Of a stretch of DNA of 64,000 bases, positions 36,917 to 46,338 are shown in pieces (the first letter of the stretch is position 1; each line of letters starts with the position of its first letter). Under the pieces are notes generated by a model. The model was not told the origin of the DNA, made no database searches, and saw only the letters and a program-made list of their open reading frames with translations. A program made the translations under genes and the position numbers. This DNA comes from Paraprevotella sp. (GTDB taxonomy: Bacteria > Bacteroidota > Bacteroidia > Bacteroidales > Bacteroidaceae), in contig JAGBCQ010000001.1 in NCBI GenBank assembly GCA_017937925.1, positions 62,001 to 126,000 of the forward strand. Reading direction: 5' to 3'.

Positions 36917-38272
36917 ATGAAAAATTATTCATTTATCAGCTCATTTAAAAAGTATGTCAACTCCAGTTTCATACTTATCTTTGTCACAGCCCTTGCGCTC
37001 ATTGTCGCCAACTCTCAATGGGGCGACATCTATCGTTCATGGGCAGAACTTCCCGTGAGTTTCTCTATCGGCAAGTTCAACCTGTTCAGTCACCACGGCA
37101 ACGACCTGACCATGATGGAATTTATCAACGATTTCCTTATGGCCACGTTCTTCTTCTCGGTAGGTTTGGAAATCAAACGCGAGATATTGGTGGGCGAGCT
37201 ATCTTCGCTAAAAAAAGCGATGTTACCAATTATCGCAGCATGCGGCGGTATGATTGTCCCCGTTGTCATATTCTTCCTGTGTTGCCCCGACGACCCTACC
37301 ATGCTACGCGGTTGCGCCATCCCGATGGCTACCGACATTGCTTTCTCACTCGGTGTCCTATCCGTATTCAGCAAACGCGTGCCCATAGGACTTAAAGTGT
37401 TCCTTGCCACATTAGCCGTAGCCGACGATTTGGGTGGCATCCTCGTGATAGCCTTATTCTACTCATCCGAAATTCATGTTAACTATTTGGCACTTTGCGG
37501 AATCTTTGTCCTATTACTCCTATTCGGCAACTTGCGTCACGTCAAGTCTAAAATGTTCTATATCCTGACCGGAATCGGCGTATGGTACTCATTACTCAAT
37601 TCAGGTATTCATGCCACCATAGCCGGTGTCATCACGGCCATGTTCGTCCCCGGACGTCCGGGTGTTACTGCGGTTTATTACGTGCAGTATCTACACACCA
37701 AAATTACCAACTTCCCTATCAACCAAGCCACTACCAATAAAAAAGGTATCACCATACTGTCCAACCATCAAATCAGTTTGCTGAAAAACATAGAATACGC
37801 GTCGGACCGCATTATCAGCCCTTTACAAAGCCTTGAAGACGCCTTGCAAAACCCTATCAATTACTTTGTGGTGCCACTCTTCGCCTTTGCCAATGCCGGC
37901 ATCAACCTAGACGGCATCAGCGTCGCAGGCCTTGTCAACGGTGTGGGATTGGCCATCTTCCTCGGTTTGTTCATTGGAAAATTTGTCGGTGTATTCTCCT
38001 TTTCATGGATTGCCATTAAACTTAAATTGGTACAACTGCCGACAGGTTCAAATTGGAAAAGTTTTGCCAGCGTTTGTATGCTGACCGGCATCGGTTTCAC
38101 AGTCTCACTGTTCATTGCCGACCTTTCTTACCACGGCATCGGAGGAGATGCAGCTTTGCTACTCAATGATGCCAAATTGGGTATTCTCTGCGGTTCGATA
38201 GCTGCCGGTTTAGCAGGTTGGATTTTACTCTATAAATACTTACCGAAAAACGTTTGCACAAAGGAGGAATAG
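36917..38272 (+). CDS. nhaA: Na+/H+ antiporter NhaA
   Basis: NhaA exchanges protons for sodium across the inner membrane and helps control pH and salt. It has 451 residues, a normal length for this family in Bacteroidetes, with about 12 membrane segments. The ATDIAFSLGVLS and VADDLGGILVIALFY motifs contain the paired Asp residues needed for transport. The C-terminal segments include VCMLTGIGFTVSLFIADLS. It starts 28 bp after the interrupted surface-protein frame and could be co-transcribed with it. A terminator follows at 38314-38358. Confidence 0.96.
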   Translation: MKNYSFISSFKKYVNSSFILIFVTALALIVANSQWGDIYRSWAELPVSFSIGKFNLFSHHGNDLTMMEFINDFLMATFFFSVGLEIKREILVGELSSLKKAMLPIIAACGGMIVPVVIFFLCCPDDPTMLRGCAIPMATDIAFSLGVLSVFSKRVPIGLKVFLATLAVADDLGGILVIALFYSSEIHVNYLALCGIFVLLLLFGNLRHVKSKMFYILTGIGVWYSLLNSGIHATIAGVITAMFVPGRPGVTAVYYVQYLHTKITNFPINQATTNKKGITILSNHQISLLKNIEYASDRIISPLQSLEDALQNPINYFVVPLFAFANAGINLDGISVAGLVNGVGLAIFLGLFIGKFVGVFSFSWIAIKLKLVQLPTGSNWKSFASVCMLTGIGFTVSLFIADLSYHGIGGDAALLLNDAKLGILCGSIAAGLAGWILLYKYLPKNVCTKEE

Positions 38273-38313
38273 TAAGTCAAAACGACACACTTAATTAAGA
38301 CATATCATTCATA

Positions 38314-38358
38314 ACGGTGCGATTGGTGAATTTTCAACACTTTCGCACCGTATTTTTA
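38314..38358 (+). terminator. Intrinsic terminator after nhaA
   Basis: A 9-bp perfect stem (ACGGTGCGA at 38314-38322 and TCGCACCGT at 38343-38351) with a 20-base internal part is followed by ATTTTTATT. It lies 41 bp past the nhaA stop. Confidence 0.7.
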
Positions 38359-38389
38359 TTCTCCCGTACGCACACCTTTGTCGTGTCGC

Positions 38390-38469
38390 TATAGGCACAC
38401 GCACGTGACACGTTCGTGTCACATGTGTGATACGTTCGTGTCACGTGCGTGACTCGACCGTGTAACGAC
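38390..38469. repeat. Tandem array of a 22-bp palindromic repeat (array B)
   Basis: Three 22-bp units stand at 38390-38411, 38412-38433 and 38434-38455, followed by a partial unit to 38469. The second and third start GTTCGTGTCAC and carry CACATGTGTGA or CACGTGCGTGA cores. The first unit starts TATAGGCACACGCACGTG and closely resembles the units of array A at 21496-21589. The array lies between the nhaA and metG terminators. The rest of that 325-bp gap shows nothing else. Confidence 0.8.
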
Positions 38470-38530
38470 AAAACAGCAAGTACTTACAAGTAAAAAGGGA
38501 ATCAGAAAAAATCAACTTCTCCGTGTTGAT

Positions 38531-38572
38531 AAAACAAAAAAACGATGCTTAGAACTCCTCTAAGCACCGTTT
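38531..38572 (-). terminator. Intrinsic terminator after metG
   Basis: On the minus strand a 14-bp stem (AAACGGTGCTTAGA with TCTAAGCATCGTTT, one G-U pair) and GGAGT loop are followed by TTTTGTTTT. It lies 26 bp after the metG stop. Confidence 0.88.
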
Positions 38573-38597
38573 AAATGGTATTTAAATACTGATTGAT

Positions 38598-40637
38598 CTA
38601 TCCCACTTCTGAGCCGGGTTTAACCTCTCTGTCCACAGTTACAACGCTAAGCGTCTCGTCGAAGTTTACTGCCGACAGAATCATGCCCTGACTCTCTATG
38701 CCTTTCAATTTGCGTGGCGCAAGGTTGGCTATGAAACAAACTTGTTTGCCCACCAAATCCTCAGGATTATAATATTTTGCTATACCGCTCACGATGGTTC
38801 GGTTTTCCAATCCGTCGGCTATCTTAAAGCACAACAACTTATCAGCCTTTGGCACCTTGGTACATTCAAGCACCGTACCTACACGAATATCCAGTTTCTG
38901 GAAGTCCTCAAATGCGATGTTCTCACGAATCGGGTTCGCCTTGTAACTTGCTTCCTCATTGGCCTTCTTTGTGTCGAGCAACTTCTGCACTTGCGCTTCA
39001 ATAACCTCGTCCTCTATCTTCTCGAACAACAATTCAGGTTTCGCCAACTGATGTCCGGCCTTCAACAGGTCGGTACTGCCCAACTGAGTCCACTCAAAAC
39101 TTTCCATATTCAACATTCGGCGCAATTTCTCGCTGCTGAACGGCAAGAAAGGCTCAAATGCGATAGCAAGGTTGGCAGTGAGTTGCAAAGAGATATAAAT
39201 AATCGTCTTGACACGTTCCGGGTCGGTCTTGACCACCTTCCACGGTTCGCAGTCAGCGATGTACTTGTTTCCGATACGCGCCAAGTTCATAGCCTCTTTC
39301 TGCGCATCACGGAACTTGAACACATCCAACAACTCCTCCACTTTCTGTTTCACGTCCTTGAACTCATTCAGCGTTTCACGGTCATAGTCCGTCAGTTCGC
39401 CACAAACAGGCACTACACCGTCATAGTACTTCTGTGTGAGTTGCAACGCACGATTCACAAAGTTACCATAGACAGCCACCAACTCATTGTTGTTGCGCGC
39501 CTGGAAATCCTTCCATGTAAAGTCGTTATCCTTTGTTTCCGGAGCATTGGCAGTCAGCACGTAGCGCAACACATCTTGTTTGCCGGGGAAATCGCGCAGA
39601 TATTCATGCAACCAAACCGCCCAATTGCGGGATGTTGATATTTTGTCGCCCTCAAGATTCAGGAACTCATTGCTCGGTACGTTGTCGGGGAGGATAAAAC
39701 TACCCTCTGCCTTCAACATTGCAGGGAACACGATGCAATGGAACACGATATTGTCCTTGCCGATGAAATGAACCAAACGGGTTTCCGGGTCTTTCCACCA
39801 CTTCTCCCATGTGTCGGGCAACAACTCACGTGTGTTGCTGATATAACCGATAGGAGCATCGAACCACACATACAACACCTTGCCTTCAGCGCCCTCAACC
39901 GGTACCGGAATACCCCAATCAAGGTCACGACTCACGGCACGTGGTTGCAAGCCCATATCCAACCAGCTCTTGCACTGACCGTACACATTGTTACGCCACT
40001 CTTTGTGGTCTTCCAATATCCACTTGCTCAACCATTCTTCATGCTTATCCAAAGGCAGATACCAATGCTTCGTTTCTCGCATCACGGGAGCAGAACCGCT
40101 GATAGCGCTTTTCGGATTGATTAGGTCAGTGGGCGAAAGCGATGTTCCACACTTCTCACATTGGTCGCCATAAGCTCCCTCTGCATGGCAATGCGGACAT
40201 TCGCCGGTGATATAACGGTCTGCCAAGAAAGTCTGTGCCTCCTCGTCATAATATTGCATGGAGGTCTTCTCTACAAACTCACCCTTTTCATACAACTTAC
40301 GGAAAAAGTCGGAAGCTGTCCGGCGGTGTGTCTCCGAAGTAGTACGACTATACACATCGAACGAGATTCCAAACTCCTTGAATGAATCCTTTATCAACGT
40401 GTGGTAACGATCCACAACATCCTGCGGGGTTATGCCCTCTTTCTTAGCACGGATAGTAATGGGCACACCATGCTCGTCGGAACCGCCAATAAACAACACG
40501 TCCTCCTTTTTCAGACGGAGATAACGCACATAAATATCAGACGGCACATACACTCCGGCCAAGTGTCCTATATGTACCGGACCATTGGCATAGGGTAACG
40601 CCGATGTCACGGTTGTTCTCTTGAATTTCTTTTCCAT
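38598..40637 (-). CDS. metG: Methionyl-tRNA synthetase
   Basis: This class I synthetase charges both initiator and elongator tRNA-Met. It has 679 residues. The HIGH-type motif is [20 protein letters not shown] near residues 15-33. A zinc knuckle follows with CPHC and CEKC near 143-163. The KMSKS-type motif is [11 protein letters not shown] near 335. The C-terminal 110 residues form a tRNA-binding EMAP/Trbp111-like domain ([20 protein letters not shown]), typical of homodimeric MetRS. A -7-like box TAAGTTTG is at 40663-40670. Confidence 0.97.
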   Translation of the reverse strand: MEKKFKRTTVTSALPYANGPVHIGHLAGVYVPSDIYVRYLRLKKEDVLFIGGSDEHGVPITIRAKKEGITPQDVVDRYHTLIKDSFKEFGISFDVYSRTTSETHRRTASDFFRKLYEKGEFVEKTSMQYYDEEAQTFLADRYITGECPHCHAEGAYGDQCEKCGTSLSPTDLINPKSAISGSAPVMRETKHWYLPLDKHEEWLSKWILEDHKEWRNNVYGQCKSWLDMGLQPRAVSRDLDWGIPVPVEGAEGKVLYVWFDAPIGYISNTRELLPDTWEKWWKDPETRLVHFIGKDNIVFHCIVFPAMLKAEGSFILPDNVPSNEFLNLEGDKISTSRNWAVWLHEYLRDFPGKQDVLRYVLTANAPETKDNDFTWKDFQARNNNELVAVYGNFVNRALQLTQKYYDGVVPVCGELTDYDRETLNEFKDVKQKVEELLDVFKFRDAQKEAMNLARIGNKYIADCEPWKVVKTDPERVKTIIYISLQLTANLAIAFEPFLPFSSEKLRRMLNMESFEWTQLGSTDLLKAGHQLAKPELLFEKIEDEVIEAQVQKLLDTKKANEEASYKANPIRENIAFEDFQKLDIRVGTVLECTKVPKADKLLCFKIADGLENRTIVSGIAKYYNPEDLVGKQVCFIANLAPRKLKGIESQGMILSAVNFDETLSVVTVDREVKPGSEVG

Positions 40638-40662
40638 CAGATTCCTGTTTTTAATTTGAATG

Positions 40663-40670
40663 CAAACTTA
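40663..40670 (-). promoter_or_regulatory. Probable -7 box of metG
   Basis: TAAGTTTG on the minus strand matches TAnnTTTG, 26 bp before the metG ATG. The -33 region does not match well. Confidence 0.4.
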
Positions 40671-40799
40671 CACAAAAATCTCCGAATCCCATGCTCGTTT
40701 CCGAAAAAACGAAAACGGGAACGAAGATTTAAGTACTATTTTCTATTTACTCATGGACTAATATCACTACAAAATCCCATGTTTCACTGATACTTCTAT

Positions 40800-40846
40800 A
40801 AAAAAGAAGGCGTGCAAGAGAGGATAGGACCCAACTTGCACGCCTT
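40800..40846 (-). terminator. Intrinsic terminator after the small-protein gene
   Basis: On the minus strand a perfect 12-bp stem (AAGGCGTGCAAG with CTTGCACGCCTT) and 16-base loop are followed by CTTTTTT. It lies 23 bp after the small-protein stop and ends the GH30 transcript. Confidence 0.88.
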
Positions 40847-40868
40847 TACTAAAATCGATTTACCTATT

Positions 40869-41030
40869 CTACCAAATGCCTTGCCACGGATTAGTATTGA
40901 CGAGTGCATCAGCGCCATCCATAAGCTCGTTGCTGATGACTTGCTCGCTTACCTGAGAGGTTGCTATCATTTGTGTCGGAACTATATCGGCATAAGCAAC
41001 CAATGGAGTCGTATATTTTTTCTTTTTCAT
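40869..41030 (-). CDS. Small 53-residue protein downstream of the GH30 gene
   Basis: An ATG at 41030 opens a 53-codon frame ending in TAG. It starts MKKKKYTTPLVAYADIVPTQ and ends ALVNTNPWQGIW. It resembles short Bacteroidales proteins with a basic MKKKY start, a middle part around an MIA motif and a Trp-ended tail, whose function is unknown. It lies 24 bp after the GH30 stop, on the same strand, and a strong terminator follows 23 bp later, so the pair looks like one transcript. I see no signal peptide of usual type. A longer open frame on the opposite strand covers the same bases and is judged a shadow. Confidence 0.65.
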   Translation of the reverse strand: MKKKKYTTPLVAYADIVPTQMIATSQVSEQVISNELMDGADALVNTNPWQGIW

Positions 41031-41054
41031 AATTGTCGTGATTAATGGGTTATG

Positions 41055-44000
41055 TTATTTGAACAAGACTTTCTTACCGCCTTGTATATAAATGCCTCGC
41101 TTAGGTTGTTCGATACGACGGCCGGAGAGGTCGTATAAAACACCGTTCTCCGCCGGACGAACCAATGTTTCTTCTATAGCCGTCATATCATCCAACTTGA
41201 TAGAAAGCACATTGACCTCGTTCGCAAACATTGAGTTCGGAAGTGACAAATACGCTTTGCCACCGGCTAACGTACTGCTTTCCACAGCTTTTTTGAAACC
41301 TTCTGCGCTCAAGAAGAAATTAGTATTATCGCCCTCAGTCTGATACACCACGGTAGATGTTATAACACCTTTAAGGTAATTGGTAGTAGGAGCCGTTGCC
41401 TCTGCCGGTACTGCAATGCCATATACACCCGGTTCAGCTTTCAAATATACTCCTGTCAATGCCGGTATCACTTCTACCTTACTCAAAGTCACCTCCGCTC
41501 CTGTTGCTGACGATGCCACATAAGCCGTCACCTCACCTTTTGAGAAATCGAGCGGTATATCCGAACAAAATGTTGCCTTACCGGAATCGCCGATGGTTAC
41601 AGGGATTTCAGCTACCAAGCATTTCACATCATCAACATAAGCGAATGAATTCCAACCGGTATCGCCAAAGAAACCTATATTATCTATATTAAAGAATCCA
41701 CTGACGGTACGGTCTAAGTACACGGTTTCTCCATTAAGGTCGGTTATAATGATTCGAACAGCATCTTCCGAACCGATTAAAGTCACTCTACTACGAATCA
41801 AACCGGCATCGTTATTGGCATGATCCCCATTATTGACTGGCATCACAGCACCCATATTTTCTCCATTGACCTTAACTGTAGCGTGAGAAGCGTTCATCGA
41901 GTTGATAGAAACCTTGTCCGTTCCACCGTTTTTGAACCAAATACCTGCATCAACGCTGGCATCCAATGCTACGACCAATTCTATTTTCCATTTTGTTGCT
42001 GTTGAGAATGTTGGGTTATCAAACCATAGAGAAGTTGCTCCTCCGCAACCTACCCACAGCATTTCGGTAGTCACGCCACTTCCTGTTACTCCAAAGTTTC
42101 CTCCTGAAACACCGGTTGTAACACCTCCGTTAAAGTTAATTTCTTTCACTTGATACCAATTTCCGGCAGCGACTTGGGATGAACGCACCGCATTCATCGC
42201 ATACTCCAATTCAGTAGAAAGGTCAGCGAAATGAAGAGGATCTGTCAATGAATCTACCAATGGAGTTTGCTTCTCTATTACAGCCGAAAGTGCCAAACGA
42301 GGCGCTTCCTCATACAATCCATCTACATCCTTAACCATTTCCTGCGCCTCAGCCAACAAAGTTTCGTATGAAGCACGAGCCTCAGCAAGTTTTTGTGCCT
42401 GTTCCGCAGCGGCAGCCTCATCAGCGCCGTAACGATAAAGATGGAAATCAGTCACAGCATACCAGCCCTTTGTTCCACCTCCGGAAGTTGACGCGTAACC
42501 AAGACGGAGATATTGACCTTCGGTAAGTTCGACAGATTCTGTGGTCTGAAGTTCCCATGACAACACATCCCACGAATCATTCTGCTTAACCGGCGATACG
42601 ACTGTTTTTACTAAAGTTCCGTCCGACTCGTATAAAGACAAGTACAGATGTTGGTCGTTAATATTGCCTTCACCGCACACCGAAATACATGTGGCATAAT
42701 ATTCTCCGGCAGGGAGTCCCTTAATCTCCTGATAATTGTCCATAGAAGTAAATTCCGTTGACATACTGTTCAACGCCTGTTGCCCCAAGACCACCATAGC
42801 ATGATAATCTTCAGAGACTGCAACGTTATTGTTCGTCCAACCATCTAGTGAGGCGACAGTAGGATTTACTATAAAGTCGGTGCAGTCTGTTACTTCCTGA
42901 GCAGAAGAAACAATACCTTCTGCCGTTGCGATTGAGTCCACGACAGTTTCCTCGCCTACTACAAAAGTGTTGTAACTAGCTGCCGGCAAGTTCAACGTCA
43001 AATACTTGTCATTATCTATTGCCACTGTAAATGACTTCTCATTATTGGTATCATTTCCGGCCACTACAACATACGTTCCATTAGGTTGACGAGCCGCCAA
43101 AACAAGCGGTTGATGACTTGTCTTATTCAAAATCTGCGTACCGTCACCGATGAAATGACTATAATGTTTGTAAGCATAATACTCAGGAGTGTAGTACGCC
43201 ACGTTCTTATTCAAGTCAAGATGTAACAAGGCATTTTGCCACCAATTCATGAACGGACCACGACCGTTTCCGCCAAGGATAGAATTCCAATTGGTATAGG
43301 TCACGCAACCATTGTTCAGATAATGATGAATCAGCTCAAACGTATGTGTACCGGCTGCCCAATCGAAGGTTCCGCCACCACATTCGCTCTCTGACTGGAT
43401 AAATTCCAAGTCGGGATAACGTTCGCGCATGGTTCCTATTGCATTACGTCCTTCCCATTGAAAAGCGATACCATCGAACATTTCGGACAATTTCTTCCCG
43501 GCATAATCGGCATGTTTACTCTCATAGTTCAACACTACTTCATACACATCCTCCACTGCAGCCGTATTCATCGTACCTAACCAAACTTTAACACCGGGAT
43601 GATGCTCACGCATATAAGGAATCAAATAATCCGCATTGAAACGGGCTGTTGATAATGCCTCCCATGATGTATTGGGGTAATAGTTACAAGTATAAGCTTC
43701 ATTTTGATAGCACAATCCCGTCACAGGAATACCTTCTTCGCCATACGCATTTATAAATTTACTGAAATAAAGCGCATAGGCATTCAAGTAGTCCTCTTCC
43801 ATGATAAATTGCGTAGAGGTATAGGTTGGATAGGTCGTATCCAAACCGTTGCCGTAACCTGCACGGTTGGAATAATGATGACTGTGCTTCATCCATTGCG
43901 GTGGGCTCCATGGCGATGCCCAAAACTTCATGTCAGGATTCTGCTCTTGTGCTTTTTTGATAAAGGGGATGATAAACTGCTTGTCACGTTCTATGGTAAA

Positions 44001-44471
44001 ATGCTCCATCTGGAAGTCTGTCTCTCCAACGGGCATTTCGTCACAGCTATACCATGAACCGGACAAATCAATTCCCTCATTGCGTTCATGATATAAATCG
44101 TAGAAGTTTGCCTGACCGGCATAATCGCTCGCTCCTACCGGAATACGTCCTAAAGCAAAACGCAAATCGCCCGTAGGTGAGAACATATCAATAAAGAAGC
44201 GTTCTTGCGCTTCAGCCGGAATACGTGCTAAAGCATGCCAATCCAATTCATTGAAACAAGTACCCCATGCTTGGAACGTACTTTCCACATCATCGGATTT
44301 GTAAACCACTTGCGGTGTTCCTACTACGGTAGAACTCACAGGCACTCTCTTACCTTGCCACACTGCTTTTGAAGTCGTCGTAAACTGCAAGGCCTTATAA
44401 TTCTGCGCTACCACTTGAATAGAACAAGAAACGCCCAACAGCAACCATAAAAACAAATAATTTCTTTTCAT
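41055..44471 (-). CDS. Secreted GH30 family glycoside hydrolase
   Basis: This is a large secreted beta-glycosidase of family GH30 (glucosylceramidase-like fold). The start chosen is ATG 44471 (MKRNYLFLWLLLGVSCSIQV), which gives a signal peptide ending at VVAQ and 1138 residues; an upstream in-frame start is rejected. In this numbering the acid/base Glu is E258 (CYQNEAYT) and the nucleophile lies in IQSESECGGG (E361 or E363). A beta-sandwich follows the barrel, then two carbohydrate-binding-like domains (about 550-700 and 770-960). The C-terminus YDLSGRRIEQPKRGIYI resembles a type IX secretion sorting tail. The 53-residue protein follows. Confidence 0.88.
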   Translation of the reverse strand: MKRNYLFLWLLLGVSCSIQVVAQNYKALQFTTTSKAVWQGKRVPVSSTVVGTPQVVYKSDDVESTFQAWGTCFNELDWHALARIPAEAQERFFIDMFSPTGDLRFALGRIPVGASDYAGQANFYDLYHERNEGIDLSGSWYSCDEMPVGETDFQMEHFTIERDKQFIIPFIKKAQEQNPDMKFWASPWSPPQWMKHSHHYSNRAGYGNGLDTTYPTYTSTQFIMEEDYLNAYALYFSKFINAYGEEGIPVTGLCYQNEAYTCNYYPNTSWEALSTARFNADYLIPYMREHHPGVKVWLGTMNTAAVEDVYEVVLNYESKHADYAGKKLSEMFDGIAFQWEGRNAIGTMRERYPDLEFIQSESECGGGTFDWAAGTHTFELIHHYLNNGCVTYTNWNSILGGNGRGPFMNWWQNALLHLDLNKNVAYYTPEYYAYKHYSHFIGDGTQILNKTSHQPLVLAARQPNGTYVVVAGNDTNNEKSFTVAIDNDKYLTLNLPAASYNTFVVGEETVVDSIATAEGIVSSAQEVTDCTDFIVNPTVASLDGWTNNNVAVSEDYHAMVVLGQQALNSMSTEFTSMDNYQEIKGLPAGEYYATCISVCGEGNINDQHLYLSLYESDGTLVKTVVSPVKQNDSWDVLSWELQTTESVELTEGQYLRLGYASTSGGGTKGWYAVTDFHLYRYGADEAAAAEQAQKLAEARASYETLLAEAQEMVKDVDGLYEEAPRLALSAVIEKQTPLVDSLTDPLHFADLSTELEYAMNAVRSSQVAAGNWYQVKEINFNGGVTTGVSGGNFGVTGSGVTTEMLWVGCGGATSLWFDNPTFSTATKWKIELVVALDASVDAGIWFKNGGTDKVSINSMNASHATVKVNGENMGAVMPVNNGDHANNDAGLIRSRVTLIGSEDAVRIIITDLNGETVYLDRTVSGFFNIDNIGFFGDTGWNSFAYVDDVKCLVAEIPVTIGDSGKATFCSDIPLDFSKGEVTAYVASSATGAEVTLSKVEVIPALTGVYLKAEPGVYGIAVPAEATAPTTNYLKGVITSTVVYQTEGDNTNFFLSAEGFKKAVESSTLAGGKAYLSLPNSMFANEVNVLSIKLDDMTAIEETLVRPAENGVLYDLSGRRIEQPKRGIYIQGGKKVLFK

Positions 44472-44630
44472 ATCACTACATACATTTAAGGATTTTTCTG
44501 ACAGCAAATTAAAATGAAAAGGATATAAAAAGCAATAGGACATAAGCACAAATCCTACTCGTCAGTATTTTTTCTGACATAAATCAGTTTTTACGGACGG
44601 GAAGAAAAACTAATATAAAAATCCTATCGT

Positions 44631-46289
44631 TTATAAAGAATTTTCAATACTGTTTAATATATCTCCCGCAACACTGCTATCGAATAACCAATGACGCATA
44701 CCTCCATTGATATGTTGCACCTTGCCTGTTCTAAAATTAAATACATATACAGGACGAATTCGCCAAGAGTGATTGTAACGATTCTGCCAATCAAACATAC
44801 AAAATTCCCAATAACCTCCCCTTTCATTCCACCATTCTCCTGTGGTATATCCTTCTTTTTCGCCATACCTATTCAGAACAGCAGGATTACCGTATTGTCC
44901 TGCATTGGAATATACATGATATGGTGCTAAAGCATAATTGATAATATTGCCAAGTGAGACTCTGCACACAATCATTATGGGGTTGTTATCACTTAAACGA
45001 TATGAATCATGAGCATAGGTAATAGCAACCCTCCGCCTTGATGCAAAATAAACACCGATACCGCCCCAACTACTTTGACTTGCAGCAAAAGTTCCTTGCG
45101 TCCATTGAGCGTTTCTCTTTAATTCTTTATTGCGTTCACTACAACTTGTTATCATCTGCCCCGCAGTTAAGTCAGTGCCATGATACATCGTGACAGCCGG
45201 AATAAAAATGTCCACTACCGTCCATACTGCACCCTCAATAATAACTTGTCCACCGTGATAAATAGGATATTTTAAAAAACGATATGGCAACATTACGAGC
45301 CATCTCCACACATCTCCTGCACCTTCATCTTCAGAACAAGGTTGTAACACTTCATACGTTAGGTCGTACAATTCTGTAACTCCATAAACAAAAACATTGT
45401 AACCAATTGCATTGAAGAGCCGTAGCGGGGTTGTGGCAATATATAATAAGAATTGTACAGCTCTGAGAATATTACGCACTGGTTTCTTGTATTCCTCATC
45501 CAACCAACTGGTCTTGAACATATATCGCCAAGGTTCCGTCAAAATGTGTTGCAACCTATTTGACCAAAAAAGCGGAGCCGAAATAACTAAATAAATAAAC
45601 CATAATATATCTGCCCATTCGGCACCTAAACTGTCAATAATTTTGCGTAATCCAATGAATACTCCGAACGAAAGTCCTATCATTCCACCTAATTCGCCAT
45701 TGTCAAATAGCAGATGAAACGCAAGTGCCCCCACAAAATAAAAGAAGCCTAAAAATACCAACATTTCTACAATATCCTTCCAAAAAGCTAAGACCAATAG
45801 AACTATTAGAACAAGGAGAACTATTCTAACAATCTCCCAAATACCTCTGAAAAAATCTACGATAGAATCCCAAATATCAACACTATCATCAGTTATGGTC
45901 ATTTGGGGTGTTTGTGACTTTGGTTCTACGGGATTCTGGTATGTTACATATTGCATTGCCACATAACCTGTCCGGTTATTATAATCAATTTCTCCCCAAT
46001 GCCTTGATTGGCGATAAATGGTTGATTTTACTACAATATAAGAATTGGGATAAAGTTTACCAATTTTTGAATAGCTTGTTCCCGGGCCACTACGCACATT
46101 GAGCGTATTTGTCACACGACAATGGCCTGGATAAGTTTCTGCATTGCAAACTATTGCTTCACCCAAAAACACCGTTACGAATAATGTATAACGGAAGTAA
46201 TTTATCATCCTCTCCATAACCACATTGTTCATGCACCTAAGTGGCACGAATGATAGTAGAATTGCTATAAGGATGATTAGTATAATCAT
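44631..46289 (-). CDS. Membrane protein with SH3b domain and PARP-like ADP-ribosyltransferase domain
   Basis: I find no known name for this 552-residue protein. Starts at 46217 or 46208 (MERMINYFRY) are as likely as 46289, and would give a signal peptide ending near CNA (residue 50). Residues about 55-116 form a bacterial SH3 domain (TNTLNVRSGPGTSYSKIG). Hydrophobic segments lie at about 150-170, 173-196, 202-216 and 227-243. The C-terminal part looks like a PARP-type fold: H370 in MYHGTDL, Y414 in GIGVYFASRRRVAITYA, then PIMIVCRVSLGN, and E495 in GGYWEFCMFD. In PARPs these are the H-Y-E catalytic residues. The domain call is mine, by pattern only. It follows comM by 49 bp on the same strand. 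Confidence 0.7.
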   Translation of the reverse strand: MIILIILIAILLSFVPLRCMNNVVMERMINYFRYTLFVTVFLGEAIVCNAETYPGHCRVTNTLNVRSGPGTSYSKIGKLYPNSYIVVKSTIYRQSRHWGEIDYNNRTGYVAMQYVTYQNPVEPKSQTPQMTITDDSVDIWDSIVDFFRGIWEIVRIVLLVLIVLLVLAFWKDIVEMLVFLGFFYFVGALAFHLLFDNGELGGMIGLSFGVFIGLRKIIDSLGAEWADILWFIYLVISAPLFWSNRLQHILTEPWRYMFKTSWLDEEYKKPVRNILRAVQFLLYIATTPLRLFNAIGYNVFVYGVTELYDLTYEVLQPCSEDEGAGDVWRWLVMLPYRFLKYPIYHGGQVIIEGAVWTVVDIFIPAVTMYHGTDLTAGQMITSCSERNKELKRNAQWTQGTFAASQSSWGGIGVYFASRRRVAITYAHDSYRLSDNNPIMIVCRVSLGNIINYALAPYHVYSNAGQYGNPAVLNRYGEKEGYTTGEWWNERGGYWEFCMFDWQNRYNHSWRIRPVYVFNFRTGKVQHINGGMRHWLFDSSVAGDILNSIENSL

Positions 46290-46338
46290 GTTTTCTCCTA
46301 GAAATTATCAATCAGCATCAACAATGGGAATAGCGCAT

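Noticed and set aside
21496-38469. Repeat arrays at 21496 and 38390 as CRISPR
   Set aside because: The 22-bp units are directly tandem with no spacers, and no cas gene is present in the window.
40812-41045. 77-codon open frame on the plus strand
   Set aside because: It is antisense to the 53-residue gene and runs over the terminator hairpin; the minus-strand frame has the better context.
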